Shown here piece by piece: positions 1-11,454 of a stretch of 64,000 nt of DNA. The notes below the pieces were generated by a model. The model made no database searches, was not told the origin of the DNA, and worked only from the letters and a program-made list of their open reading frames with translations. Source of the DNA: Scleroderma bovista (Eukaryota; Basidiomycota; Agaricomycetes; Boletales; Sclerodermataceae); contig JAYMGJ010000211.1 in NCBI GenBank assembly GCA_037178675.1, forward strand, positions 39,261-103,260, written 5' to 3'. The stretch's first letter is position 1. Each line of letters opens with the position of its first letter. A program made the position numbers and the translations under genes.

Positions 1-700
1 CTACTCGCCATACTATGCGCCTCAACAGTCGCAGCCCCATCCTGTCGCCGAACGTGAATGGAGAGGGACATGGATAGGAATAGAGACAGGAGGAGCTAGC
101 ATGGCGAACGCCAGAAAGAGAGGGCCGCACGTGGGCGGAAGACGAGTCTTACATATCCAACATCGCCAACACCCACTGACCTGATGTACCCCGCGCCGCC
201 GATCTCTCGTGATCCCACTTTACGACCTTCAAGTCCCTTGCAGTCAACGCTGGACGAGCGCCGCCGCAGTGCAGCGGGTATGACACCAGCAATGCGTGCG
301 CAAAGGTGCGGACAGAAATGAGTCCTGCCGGGACGTACATCGACGGCGTCGTCGCATGGGTCGAATCCGCGGTACAGTGTGCCTGGACGTACTTCGTCCC
401 AGGGCTTGCAATCGCGAGGTGGCGGTGGGTACGTTCGGTACGATCCGCAGGACAATGATCCAGCATGGATGTCGAGTCGGGAATCGCTCGATGCTGTTAC
501 GGACGCGAATGCGGGGACGTACTTTCACCGTGCTTTGGCAACATTGCAGACTGCCATTGCTGCAACTGCTACTAGCTCGGGCAACAATGGGCCCAGGAGC
601 AGCGGCGGCGACAGAGGAAAGGGCAAGCGCTGGCAAGAGGAGGGTAGATGCGCGGGTGAACATTTTGACTGAGGTGTAGTAAAGGGAGGAACGGCTAGCT
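1..700 (+). pseudogene. Fragment of a low-complexity Pro/Ser/Gly-rich coding region
   Basis: The sense strand here corresponds to the open frame read on the minus strand at 54,010-55,054: YSPYYAPQQSQ at the start and PPISRDPTLRP near 200. In copy A the frame is broken by an insertion after the conserved GACATG near 66 and by further small changes, so no long continuous frame remains. I do not recognise the parent protein. The composition (proline, serine, glycine and YxxP-like runs) suggests a disordered tail of a larger protein. Best read as a duplicated gene fragment. Confidence 0.45.
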
Positions 701-1530
701 GAGATCAGGACTCTTTACTGTGGAGCATCGGGCTGACCAGTAGGGATTTTATATCCCTCGCGGGAGGTGAGTGCTTATTGGCCTCATGGGATTGGGCATC
801 CTTTTCAGGAAGCATAACGAAATGCCAGGGCTTCCTTGGACTGAGGTATGTGAGTTCCTTGTCAGCAAGAAAACTATGACGGCGGGATATCGAGCGCAAT
901 TTACGTGAGGGAGTTGTACATTCATTCCTCCGATTCTTGATTTCTCTGTCGCATTGCCTTTCTTCCAGGTGCCCGAGAAATGCATTCGGCTGCGAACGCG
1001 GGGGCGGGGCGGGGAAGGACGCGTCTGGATCTCCGGCTCATGGCTATGACAGGTTGCGTTGAACAGGAGAGTGTATGTGCGACATTTACGCGTTGTGACT
1101 TTTTTTGCGCGGTATATTATTTAGTTCGTGTGCATATGACTTATGATTTGGTTAGATACATATATCTGTTTTTTTTTCTTTGTACAGTAGACGAGCGCTC
1201 TTTTCCATAGTCTCGTCCCATTCCCTGAAAAGGGAGTTTGTGAAACCGGGTATGCAACGCCCAGACAGTGATTCGTTCCATATCGAACTCCAGAATAGCT
1301 TTCCCGGCAGGCATTCACAGTTTCTCTTAGAGTCTACAAAAACAACACGCACCGCTGAGCCACTGACTCTGCACTTGGCAACCTCCCTCAAGTATCTTCT
1401 TTAATGGGTCTAGAAGCAGCCGCTCCCAGGAAGGAAACTTGAAAGGTCCGAGGATCGCATCGTGAACTTAAGCGCTTACCCATCTCCCCACTTACGCCCA
1501 CTCGTTCGTTCATCCTTCCTGTCTCTCTTC
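1..1530. repeat. Copy A of a duplicated block (inverted relative to copy B)
   Basis: Read in reverse complement, this stretch matches in order 45,846-45,963, 46,585-46,603 and 53,795-54,791. Matches are near-identical over tens of bases, for example the end of the block at 1,400-1,515 against 45,846-45,960, and 1-60 against 54,720-54,791. Copy A lacks the SINE and the Tnp2 element that interrupt copy B, so it holds the uninterrupted target sites at 1,395-1,408 and 1,369-1,375. Copy A in turn has about 60 bp near 67-126 and about 460 bp near 518-980 that copy B lacks. The block runs off the left edge of the window, so its full length is unknown. Confidence 0.85.
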
Positions 1531-2552
1531 GCATGATTGAGGGAAAGGTGTACATACACATTAGGTTTGTGGAAATATACGCACATGATTCATTCGAACT
1601 TGTTGCGACTAGGAGACCTTGGCATTTGAATGCAGAACGTATGCGGAACTCGATTGGAACCGTTCGCCCTGGTGTCAGCAAGCAGCCCGACGAGGACATA
1701 CCAGCGTGATTAAAACGTTGACCTGAAATGATGGATGAGTGTGGACGAGTTCGAAAAATCCGCTTACATAGTAAAAGGTACTTATATGCGTACAGTGTCG
1801 AGGAGTGTCATGGAGATTGACCAGGCTGGCACTGTGTGAGAGTGAAAAAGGAAACATAAAGTGAAAAAGTGCAAGTGCATAGACTGGTCAGTTTTCTTGC
1901 TGAATGCGGGAAGGGTGGTCAGGCGGCGTGTTTCTTGAAAGCAGAGAGGCTTCAGGAATTCCGTTAGGGCTTCAATCCTCTCTTCGGAACCGAGAATGTC
2001 CACTAAGACGAGTCCCTGGGATACGTTGACAAGGTGTTGGACGGAGTAGTAAAGGGGCGTGACAAAAGAAACACATTGCTCCGATTTCAAATAAGAGCGA
2101 GATCTGAGTTCCGCGTCAGGACCATTGTGCAAGGTATGTTAGGTCTTCTGCGAGATGGCCCGAAGGCTATGATTGACGCAAAGGAATGTACGAGTCAAGT
2201 ACGAGTCGGACATGTTTCGAGTCACAAGTATCATGTCCGAGGGGACAAATCTACCCTTACAATAAAACAAATAAATTTTTGTTTATAAAAAGTGGAGTAG
2301 ACGCTGAGATTACACTAGTAAATCAGAAGGGACATACGATATCATAGCACTGCAGTAAATAACAAGTAGCCTCGTACACCAAAAATATCTAGATAGCCAC
2401 GGATGAGATGATGGATATATGAATGCGAATGAGTGAGAGGGTGGCAACTATAAGTGAGCACCGATGTAATTCCATGCATGATGCAGAGAGAATAAGGGAG
2501 CGTCCAATGTCGCGCAAAAAAGAAATACATAATAATGACTCAATCGGATTGG
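1531..2552. other. Spacer with one unassigned minus-strand open frame
   Basis: No gene can be assigned. A 116-codon frame on the minus strand (1,782-2,132) contains a protein-like stretch, SEERIEALTEFLKPL. It distantly recalls the C-terminal end of acetolactate synthase small subunits, but the match is too weak to name it. The remainder is AT-rich and shows no supported features. Confidence 0.3.
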
Positions 2553-3691
2553 TCACCGCTCTGGTAGTAACCCCAGCTCAGAACTCGTCTTGTCGAGAGA
2601 ATCCTGGTCTGAGGAGATGATAGTGCCGTCGGGATCGAGACGGGGATCTGGTCTGTCATCGATGCTCTCTTGGTCTCCGTCCGGCATTTCACGTGGAGAT
2701 GGAGAGACGAGACGTTCAAAGGGATCGTATTCGGAGGTATTTTCAACGGGATGATCCCGAGATGAAAGAGGATAACCAGTCCTTGATGCCGATACACTGT
2801 CGGCAAAGAACATGTAGAAGTAACGGGATGAAGACCTCGCAGGTTGTCCATGCCAATATCGCGGACCCTCTGGGCATATGGGTGGTGTGGGTGCACGATT
2901 TGAAACAAAAAGTCCTGCCGAGGCAGTTTCGCAAGGCGTATGGCGTATGCCTAACGGATTGCCACTGCAAGTCACTGATCAGCACTGCCTCTGGATAACG
3001 TAGAATAACAATGGACTCACCATATTGCACAGCCGACAGCCTCTCTGACGCAACCGCAGGCGCTGCGCGCTGACCTGACAATCGAGGGCCGCTCGAGGTA
3101 AGAGGGGTCGATAGGTACAACCGCAGAAGTGGCTTCGTCTTTTCCCGCCCAAACGCTTGTACGTTGGCGGCGCCAAGCGCGCATATGGATGATCGCCCCA
3201 CACCCATTTGTCCAACGAGTATTTCGGTTGTGTGATGTTGATATGGGGGGGTAAGACGGTAGAGGAGACGGCGGCTCATACGGACCTCTTCCAATCGTCC
3301 ACTGCAGCATCGGCTCCTCTTTTCCACAGTATAGAATGTGGTCACATGAATCTGAATCTGCTACAGCTCTCACTTCTGCAGAGAGAGATATAGTATCATC
3401 TGCCTGGTCCCATGTTTGAGTAAAGTCGTCGTCGTCGTCTTCGTCGTCTGGGGAGATCCATGAAGGTGAAGTTGGGACTATGATGGTTGGAGGGGTTGTA
3501 CGACCACTTGTATAACGTTGTGTGTTCATGGCATTGTGATCGAGCCTCATTGCGCCTCTTCTACGTAAACGGGAGGCCTCTCCAGTGCGCACGAGATCAG
3601 ATAGGACAATGGAGTCGTCTACATCTGTGAGCTGGACTGAATCAAGTGAACCTTGTCGCGGTGGAGACTCCGTTCTGTACCGAAGGGGCAT
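2553..3691 (-). CDS. Conserved fungal cysteine-rich (putative zinc-binding) protein
   Basis: Two exons. The upstream exon starts at ATG 3,691 (MPLRYRTESPP) and has a disordered acidic N-terminal half (a run of seven consecutive acidic residues near residue 80). A cysteine/histidine region follows: CGAIIHMRAW, then a spacer, then CGCVREAVGCAI. A short intron with GTGAGT donor near 3,018 interrupts the next Cys codon; after splicing the motif reads GCAICGNPLGIRHTPC. The spaced CxC and CxxC pairs resemble a zinc-binding module that I recall from many uncharacterised Agaricomycete proteins. The tail is Ser/Asp/Pro-rich and ends at TGA 2,553. Function is unknown; the intron call rests on restoration of the conserved CAICGNPLG motif. 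Confidence 0.7.
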
Positions 3692-4083
3692 TTTGTGCAG
3701 TGGTGGATGAAGTTCAATGGCAAGAGGTCCTGTGGGGCATGATTCATTTGTGTAATGTTATGTAAGCGATGATATGACCCCCTGTGTGAGGGTTCCCACG
3801 CGGTGTGTACATACCTTACTACTTAGGTACCTTTTCATCTACCCAGACCTCGAAGTTCGTTGGATGCTGTCGATAAGGAAGTGATGCCACATTACTCAAT
3901 TTTCAAATTGGATGAATACCCAATACCATGCGAAGTACCATGAATCCGAGGCAAGTGGCACCCGACTAGTATAAAACTGGGCTAGCAACGTGCGGGTGCT
4001 ATACATGTTGGCAAAACGTGCGTCGGTGCAATTAACACGCTTCTCTCCAGCGGTCTTCTCTCATCCACCAGGAGTTCGGTGCC
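3692..4083. other. Divergent intergenic region between the Cys-rich gene and the phosphatase
   Basis: This 392-bp stretch separates two genes transcribed away from each other and must hold both promoters. Apart from the TATA-like site at 3,970 I see no other motif. Confidence 0.5.
3970..3976 (+). promoter_or_regulatory. TATA box of the phosphatase gene
   Basis: TATAAAA lies 114 bp upstream of the ATG at 4,084, a plausible distance for a fungal core promoter with a short 5' UTR. Confidence 0.5.
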
Positions 4084-5874
4084 ATGGATGTCAAAGACCG
4101 TCAACTCCCTTTATTCCATCTGCACAGCCAGTCCAATCTTAATCCAGGCTTCTATAGTTCTGGACCCGCGGAACATTGGAAATGGCGATCTGTTCGGGGA
4201 ATTTCCTTCGTGGTTATGGGGATCATGATGATCGTTTCAGCTAGTTATTTCCAATACGGTCGTTGGCAGTCGTGTCACAGTCCATCGTTGGTACTCCAGA
4301 CAGATGACGGACTTCCGTCTGAGGCCTTCCAACAGACTTGGGCCCAGTACTCGCCTTACTTTCCTGCAGCGGAATACAGGCCCCCACCTGATCAATGTAT
4401 CATAACTCAGGTGCGTTCTGCATGCCAATCAACATCTCGGAATGATTGAAAGTTTGATTGCTCTCTTATGAAGGTTAACCTGGTGGGTGTCAATACAACC
4501 AACTATATCCATCCTTATCTTGGTTTGCCTAGCTTCAAAGACACGGTGCAAGATACCCCACCGAAGGTGCTACGAAGAAAATACAATCATCCTTGCAGAA
4601 GCTGTTGGATGTCCATATCTACGCAAACGACTCTCTTAATTTCCTTCGTAATTTCGATTGGGACCTCGGAAAAGATGATATGATACCTTTCGGAAAGAAA
4701 CAGTGCGCATGATTCTGTCTTCGTTTTCTGTTCTAATTCCTATATCACGAAGGACATTTGAAGCTGGTGTGGAACACTATAATAGATATCAGCATTTATT
4801 TTCGAGCGATCAGATACCATTCGTGAGAGCATCAGGGAATGACCGTGTTGTCAAATCCGCTGCCATTTGGTCGGATGGTGGGCCTCTCGTTGCAATCGCC
4901 AGTTATATCTCACTAACTTCTGCCAGGTATCGCATTTGCGAGTAAGGATGTATACCACCCCAAGACTTCTGTCATCCTCCTCGAATCAACCGGTGTAAGT
5001 ACATCTCTCTGCCATGTGTTACCCTTTCGAACACCTCGACAGTCGAACAATACCCTGGAGGATAAATCTTGTCCCAATGCATACGCAATAAAAAAGGAAA
5101 TAGATGCCTGGCGAGACACCTTCGCCCCGCCCATAGCTGACCGTCTAAACGCTGCCGCTCCAGGCGCACATCTCAACAATAATGATGTCGTGCAGTTGAT
5201 GCCTCTCTGTGCGTTCGAGACCCTCTTTCACGGGAAAACCAGTCCGTTTTGCGACATGTTCACATTCGAGGAATTTGAAGCACACGAGTACTATGATGAT
5301 TTGTCCAAGTTCTATCTGACCGGGTATGTCTCACTATAGCGTAAGAAACTGATCATGACTGACGTGCAACAGTCCCGGAAACCCCTTTGGCCCCGTCCAA
5401 GGCGTGGGATACGTCAACGAGCTCCTCGCACGCCTGACTTCACAACCTGTCCAGGACCACACACAGACCAACTCCACATTAGACTCCTCGCCAAATACGT
5501 TTCCCCTGAACCGTACATTCTACGCCGATTTCTCGCACGATAACCAAATGGTCGCGATATTCGGCGCACTGGGGCTCTTCCAACGAGGTGACGAGCCGAG
5601 TCCTCAGGCGGTAGACCCAGGGAGGAGATGGAGACTATCGAAGTTGACACCATTCTCTGGAAGAATGATTGTCGAGAAGGTGGTGTGTGATAGCGACGTT
5701 AGAATCGGGAGAGTGGGGGAAGAGTATGTCAGGGTATTGGTGGACGACGCGCTGCAGCCCTTGACATTTTGTGGCGCGGGAGAGGATGGAATGTGCTTGT
5801 TGGACGACTTTGTGGAGAGCCAGGCGTACGCCAGGGGGGATGGAAATGGTGATTGGGAGAAGTGTTTTGATTGA
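4084..5874 (+). CDS. Histidine acid phosphatase, phytase-like, membrane-anchored
   Basis: Hydrolyses phosphomonoesters, probably inositol phosphates, through a phosphohistidine intermediate. The N-terminus (MDVKDRQLPLF) is followed by one hydrophobic segment near residues 40-60 (GISFVVMGIMMIVSA), so the protein is probably a type II anchored or signal-anchored enzyme facing outside the cytoplasm. The catalytic RHGARYP motif begins at 4,539 and the C-terminal proton-donor motif SHD lies at 5,533-5,541 within a DFSHDNQM context. Several short introns are needed; one exon, 4,474-4,482, is only 9 nt long (Val-Asn-Leu) and supplies the conserved VNLLQRHGAR context. The C-terminal part has paired cysteines (FCGAGEDGMCL). 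It ends at TGA 5,874. The last roughly 25 codons recur as a fragment at 11,460-11,535. Confidence 0.92.
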
Positions 5875-6751
5875 GGGGGGTCGATACCGATTGGATAGAA
5901 ATTATGTACCTATAGAAGTACTTCAGCGCTGGGGGGCTTTCTCCTGAGAGTAATCATTCGTTAATGCGAAGTTACTTCAGGGGCATCGTGCAGTTTTTAG
6001 TATTGCGCAGGCAGTCAAGTTCATCCTCGACCTGTAGCGCCGATTTCTGCCCCCCCATTCCTGAGAGCATTCTAACAGGTCGCCGTGGTGTGTCATCTTA
6101 CGTCGGACGATATTACATTACGTCCTCCCATCCCCTTCTCAATGTCGTCGAGCTGCAGCATGTAGCAATGGCTGTTATTGGCTGATTGCGTGTGAATCAC
6201 TCTTGGTCTGCCTAGCCTAGGAACCTAGGTTGCATGTGTACTTCGCCGTCAATGATGTTCCGCAAAACAGTGATTGTCGCCCAAACGTGACTCCAGCTTG
6301 CTGATAACAGTTATGGGAGTATGGACTACGAGTGTCATAAGCGACATCCAGGAGTGGCCCGGTAGAGTAAAACGGAATTGTACACAACATCCGCATCTGC
6401 ATCACTCAAGTCAAACGGCATGGCTCTTGATCGTCACACGGGACAATGTGTACCTTCAAGGCACCACTTAGTTCGTACCGAGATTCGTCTTCGGAGGTTC
6501 CCCGGGGAACGAATCTGGTAAGGTCCCTCACTTGCTCCTTAACGATTTCGATGAACGGCCAAATCACCCTGGTACAGTAAGAATGAAAGACGTACCCCTG
6601 TAAGTGCAACATTATAAACTAGGACCCGTCCAAACTGTGTGTCGGTTATTAACTGCAACAGTGCCCACAAGTTGCACTTACGTTGCCATGGAAGTGATCC
6701 AAGAGTTTGAGTGTCCACTGCTAGCTTTCAGTATGTGAAGTACACCCGCAA
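5875..6751. other. Convergent intergenic region
   Basis: Lies between the 3' ends of the phosphatase and the SNTX-like gene. The part up to about 6,350 is repeated at 11,535-12,020. A minus-strand open stretch, 6,406-6,598, follows a TTACAG acceptor and could be an extra 3' exon of the SNTX-like gene. Confidence 0.4.
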
Positions 6752-9072
6752 TCAACGTGTGCTGACCTTCTTGTATCCCAGATCGCCCGAAGGTGCGACC
6801 AATTGAGTCGAATTGATTAATACATCGTTTCGATAAAGAGACACCTCTTGATCATTTGCATCTTGGACGAATGTCAAGGAGAAAGTTGCGTTCTCGATAG
6901 GATTGGGATCTATATCGCAGGTCCAATAGTCCCCGTGCTGTTTTCGGGCGCAAAAAGGTCGCGGGTAGAATGACACCCAAGCTTTATTGCAGCCGAGTCT
7001 CGCGAACTCGCCAGTGAAACTCTTGGGCTGGAGGTCACTGAATCTGAAAATAACACTGAATGATTTAGTGCCGTCGATATTTTTTAGCGGCACTGATAAC
7101 GCTCTCCTAGAAAACACGAGGACGTCATCGAAAGACATGAAGTATAAGCCAGTGGAACCTACTTCGCACGGTGATACACCACTTTAGTCGGCCGTTTGGA
7201 TGGGGCAAAGAGTGGAAGTTCGGGTGAGGCTTCAGGGGTGTCGTCGTCGGGTTTGGTATCGTTGTCATCGCGAGTCCAAGTCAATTTTCCGTCGGCGTCC
7301 ACTTTGCCAAGGAAGTATGCGGATTCACTTAACTTCAAGAAATCCTTATGAGGTACAAGCTTCGTATCAGAGGAATCTTCAAGGTAGACAAGGTAACGCC
7401 GGTGGTAGGTTTTGCGATTATTGAGCAAGGAGCGAAAGCGGATGACAGCGAGAGTGGAATCGGGGTCATCGAGTGACGGAGTCATGAGGAATAATGGTAT
7501 GGTGTCCTGGTGGCGAGGAGCTCTACGTACGTCATCAATCATGTCGAAGCTTGACGGAAGAATTGCCCCATCCAAGTCCAACCGCCCGCTGGGTACCCGT
7601 CGGATATCGTAGACAAGGTTCTGGAAATCCTCGAAGGATTTCTCCAGACAGACAAGAGGAAACTTGCTAGAGTGGAGGCTGGTTGTATCTACTGCGGTCG
7701 AGTGGGTAGCGTACAATTTCTTAGCCTTGTCAAGGAAAGATGGATTAGATTCCGAATTTTTGCATGACCCTGGAGCATCTTTGTCATCAGGATGCTCGCT
7801 CGATATGATTATCTGGGAGTCGATTTGGACAAAATTTGTTTCTTCTATCCTTCCTTCATCCCCATTCCGGACGCCCCTGATAAAGTGACCGAGCATTCGC
7901 AGAAGACGAAGGTGGTCTTCAGCAAAGACGTCAGCTGAAGCCAGCGCACGTTCTGCGAGTTTGGGAATGACTTTTTTGTACGCCGTCATCGAATCAATAA
8001 GGGTGGTGAAGCGATTGCGAAGGTCTCCAAGTTTGCTGAATACAGCAAGGACTTCGTCGGCGACCATCTGTTTCAGCCGGAATACGGCCAAATCTGCCTG
8101 CGCCGCATATTGCAGTTTCTTCGGAATAGGCTGGAGGGTGACAAACATCGGGACGCCTCTGATTGGTCTATCCTTCGGCTCCAAGTTGGCAGCACCGTCA
8201 ATGTTGGCTGCAGAGGCGTCGCCTCTCACACCCTCTTGTGGACTATGCTTTGGAAGTCTAGGTGGACCGCCACGGATGAGGTCGGCTGCGTGGGGGACGA
8301 TGTCGAGTATATCCTTTGCATTCACTGGAACCTTGTCCAGCTCAATATCAGCGTAAACCTGTAAGCTGCATTTTCTAACTGCTCAAGATCGACAGTTTCA
8401 GGAGATCCTTACCTTCAAATCAAATTTGTTATCCAAATTGCTAAAATCTTCTTTGGTATGAGCCGCAGCTTCTCCAGTGAGAGGGACTAGGCCTTTCAGG
8501 TTATTGAGGTTAACAGCCAGATTCCTTGTTAGATCTTCCTCAACCGCCTCTCTGGAACTCTCCGCCATGCGGATTATGACGTTGCCCCCATAAACGACAG
8601 CTGAAACGATGTGGGTCGCGAACCCGTTGGCGACATGGGTTTCTTCGAGTGTTCTAAGAACGTTGTGAACCAAACCATTCTCGGCAAACAGTAGACGGCG
8701 CTCCTCCGTCTGCATCTTCAGTGCCATCGCCCATGATCGCACCTGACTGTTGGACTTGGAATCCTTCAGATAGGAGGCTGAACCTTTAGCCTTCACGAGA
8801 CCAGTAAGGACATCGAGAGAGAGGCTAGGATCAACATCCAAAATACTGGCTTTACTCGTGACGGAGTCGGACAGCGACAACGAGAGATCTGTACGGTTGA
8901 CGTCGGCAACCGTGGTGAAGTATTTGATCGACTCCTCCCTATACAGCTGGACGCCGAGGAACTGATTGGTGCGCTCATCAAACAGTTCCCCAAGGCGAAC
9001 AGTGTGGCCAAGAGTAGGGCGTTCAAACACGGTCGGCCTGCTTTTATCGGAGTATTGCAAGCTAGTAGACAT
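6752..9072 (-). CDS. Stonustoxin-like (SNTX/neoverrucotoxin family) protein, putative MACPF-related
   Basis: The protein starts at ATG 9,072 and has at least three exons: 9,072 to about 8,412, about 8,357 to about 7,160, and about 7,150 to 6,752. The first exon resembles the N-terminal MACPF-like domain of the stonustoxin family: an opening segment of the 'LG...LGxLFDxR' type, an SxSYL-type strand before a QVR-type stretch, and the ATHxVxAxxYG-type strand near residue 158. The second exon opens with the segment that in this family follows the MACPF-like domain. It continues with a GVPxxVxLxP stretch and a long helical region, as in the FAT/thioredoxin-linked part of SNTX proteins. The last exon is a beta-rich C-terminal domain I do not recognise. 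No signal peptide is visible. Fungal members have no established role; cytolytic activity is not implied by sequence alone. A truncated copy lies at 12,017-12,343. Confidence 0.7.
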
Positions 9073-10165
9073 GACGGGTGTTTATCCTGTGGGACGGGCA
9101 AGCTCTGTGAGTTAGGCGGTGTGATGAGTGCGCTACCCAGTGGTACGTACGAGTCCTTTGCGGGCTAGGATTTATATATCACTTCGTTGGGCGTAGAACT
9201 CACGATCGATGAATCGTTTCAGAAGAAGTTCCACCCCAAGAGTACCGTTGATGGGTGCAGATACAACGTTGTAGACATCTGATGATCCTGATCTGACCGG
9301 CCCTAGCTTCATATTTATGTCCACGATGCATCCATGCCTTGTCCATGCTCGAGGTAGTTTCCCAACGTCACAGAACAGAGGAAGTGGTCAAATTCGTATC
9401 AACTGTTGCATTCACAGGTGCTTTTCTTGGTGTGCTAAGTTGATCTATTTGTCAAGAACCTATACTGTGTATCCATCCTTAGGAAATATGTCAGAAACGA
9501 CTTAAGGAGGACGTGCCAAGAATGCCTCGAGGCTGATAAGCTCAACCGACAATGGATTACTGAGGTGGCGATCTGGTAAGTGGCGTTAGGTGGGCGTCTG
9601 CCGTCAGGGTGCGGAGTACCGTGCAGGCAAGGGCTTGTTGTCGTAGGGTCTTGGTCGGGTGGTAGTACCTTTGCCCATGGGATCTGGGAGTTTGAAGACA
9701 AGCTGAAGACAGGAACTGCAAAACCTAAAGTCCTAAAGTCTAGTCACAGTATTACTGAGGACCAGATCTCGCTGTAATGAGATACGTGTGTGCGGGCCCT
9801 TGAAGTGATGCCCATCGCCACCTTCAAAGCGGTCTTTCAAAAACGAAGTATTACGTAAGGGCAGCTACGTCCACTTGGTCACGGCCCTTAGTAGGCTCTT
9901 TCAAGTGGCTCTTGCGGCGAAACAGAGTCAGTAAACTTCCAAGTGCAGAAGTTGGACATGTGGAACGTCTGACCGATTGCGAATGGCTCAGGAACAGTCA
10001 CTCAGCCGCTGGGGCTGTTCAGTGCATACTTAACTCCAAAGGTGACCCATCACTGTTGCTCTCACCGCCTTCACATAAAAGACTAAATTGCCATAATGCA
10101 GGCAGTTATTAGCGCTCCGTGCTGGTCCGGACGATGATCATCCTGCGTCTCTACCTTTCCTCGTA
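9073..10165. other. Spacer and promoter region upstream of membrane-protein copy 1
   Basis: No gene is visible. 9,360-9,780 recurs at 12,430-12,700. From about 9,890 the sequence is the promoter cassette shared by all copies of the membrane-protein family (GCGAATGGCTCAGGAAC, then ACTCCAAAGGTGACC, then CATAAAAGACTAAATTG). In this copy the TATA position reads CATAAAAG. Confidence 0.6.
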
Positions 10166-11408
10166 ATGAGCCAAGGATCCTCGAGCTCTCCCATCCTCAA
10201 CTCCGTCGTCTATCTCAACTACCTCAATTATACAGTTGCACATGACTATGAGTTCACAAGGGATGTATCCCTGGTTACACTTGGTGTACGTCGTGCAGCT
10301 GTGGTCCCAGTACATCACCCATCTGATGTACACCGGCAAAGGCCCTGGCCTGGGACATTCTTTCGAGTATCCCAGAAGATTACAGGTTGATCCAGACGGG
10401 GAAGATATCCGCTGTGTTGTTTGCTTACTTCCTGGCTAGGTCAGGTGTTTCGTCCGTCTATCCTAACTATTTTCCTGACATTTTCAACAGACCATCTGCG
10501 CTCACTATGGTAGTTCTGGATGTCATGCTAAAGAGTAGGTGTTTCCTCGTATTCGGAGCACACTCGTCTGATGAGTTGCACTTTTTCTCTGTGCTGTAGC
10601 GGGTCCAATCAATAACTGCACCGTCATAGCCATTGTCCTCATGGCGCTGCAAACAGTCTCGACTGCGGCATCCTCATACCTCTTCCTCAAACGTGTCCAC
10701 GCTGTTTACCACGGAAACAACATAGTCAGGCACCTCTTTAGTTTTATGTGGCTCGTCGGCGTGGGCACTTCCTGCGCAGTGTTTTCTGGGACTCTACACG
10801 ACTACATCGAAATTGCTGACACGAAACACTGTCTGCGATACCAAAACCAGGCACAATTGACCATCGCTTATGCGATGCCTGTTATCTTCGACGTCCTTGT
10901 CTATTTTGCGATTTCATACAAGATCATCACCACTCATAGATTGGGGAAGAAATGGTCCTGGGGGGACTTTTGGCGTGGAAAAGCATTCCCTCATTTCTCT
11001 CAGGCGATATTAAGCGGAGGACAACAGTACTATGGGTAAGGAACGGTATTATTCAAGTGGCAATCTAGATGCTCGACACTAATCTTTCTGCACAGAATTA
11101 CCAACTCGCTCAACATAACACGGCTGACGGACGGCTCACAGACCAGCAAGTCTCCTACACTCCGACTCCTCTTCTTGAGTCCCGCTGTGGCGTTGACGAG
11201 CGCTATGGCTTGCCGAGTACACCGCAATCTGATCATCGAGTCATTGCTTGACTCGGAAGGGATGAACGGGAAGTCATTGACTGCGCCAAAATTCGCAGAT
11301 AGACGAGTCGCGAACCAGACGCTTCCAACGAGTACGATAGCATCCGTGTCACCCTATTTTGAGTCTGATGTCGAACGCGGTTGTAGTGTTCCAAAGGGAA
11401 AGTTTTGA
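10166..11408 (+). CDS. Multi-pass membrane protein, array copy 1
   Basis: This and five later copies share a five-exon structure defined here by comparison. Exon 1 encodes MSQGSS to RDVSLVTLG and ends at a GTACGT donor. Exon 2 opens ALAWDILSSIPEDYRL and ends FLAR. Exon 3 is PSALTMVVLDVMLK. Exon 4 runs TGPINNC to SGGQQYYG. Exon 5 runs ITNSLNI to the stop at 11,408. The mature product of about 330 residues has roughly six or seven hydrophobic segments. The pattern 'YEx-TRDVxLxTLG-A-WDILSSIPEDYRL' with NC, FLKRVHAVY and MACRV motifs belongs to a very common but functionally uncharacterised Agaricomycete membrane-protein family. The copy looks intact. Confidence 0.8.
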
Positions 11409-11454
11409 TGGCTTTGTGACTTGTATTACTTTTCCGTTAGCAATGTAGCCCCTC

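Noticed and set aside
1782..2132. Acetolactate synthase small subunit fragment
   Set aside because: A short stretch is suggestive, but the surrounding conserved residues are missing and no second exon was found.
9435..9777. Short frames in the spacer at 9.3-9.8 kb
   Set aside because: The same region in the duplicate at 12.43-12.70 kb carries indels that do not respect these frames.
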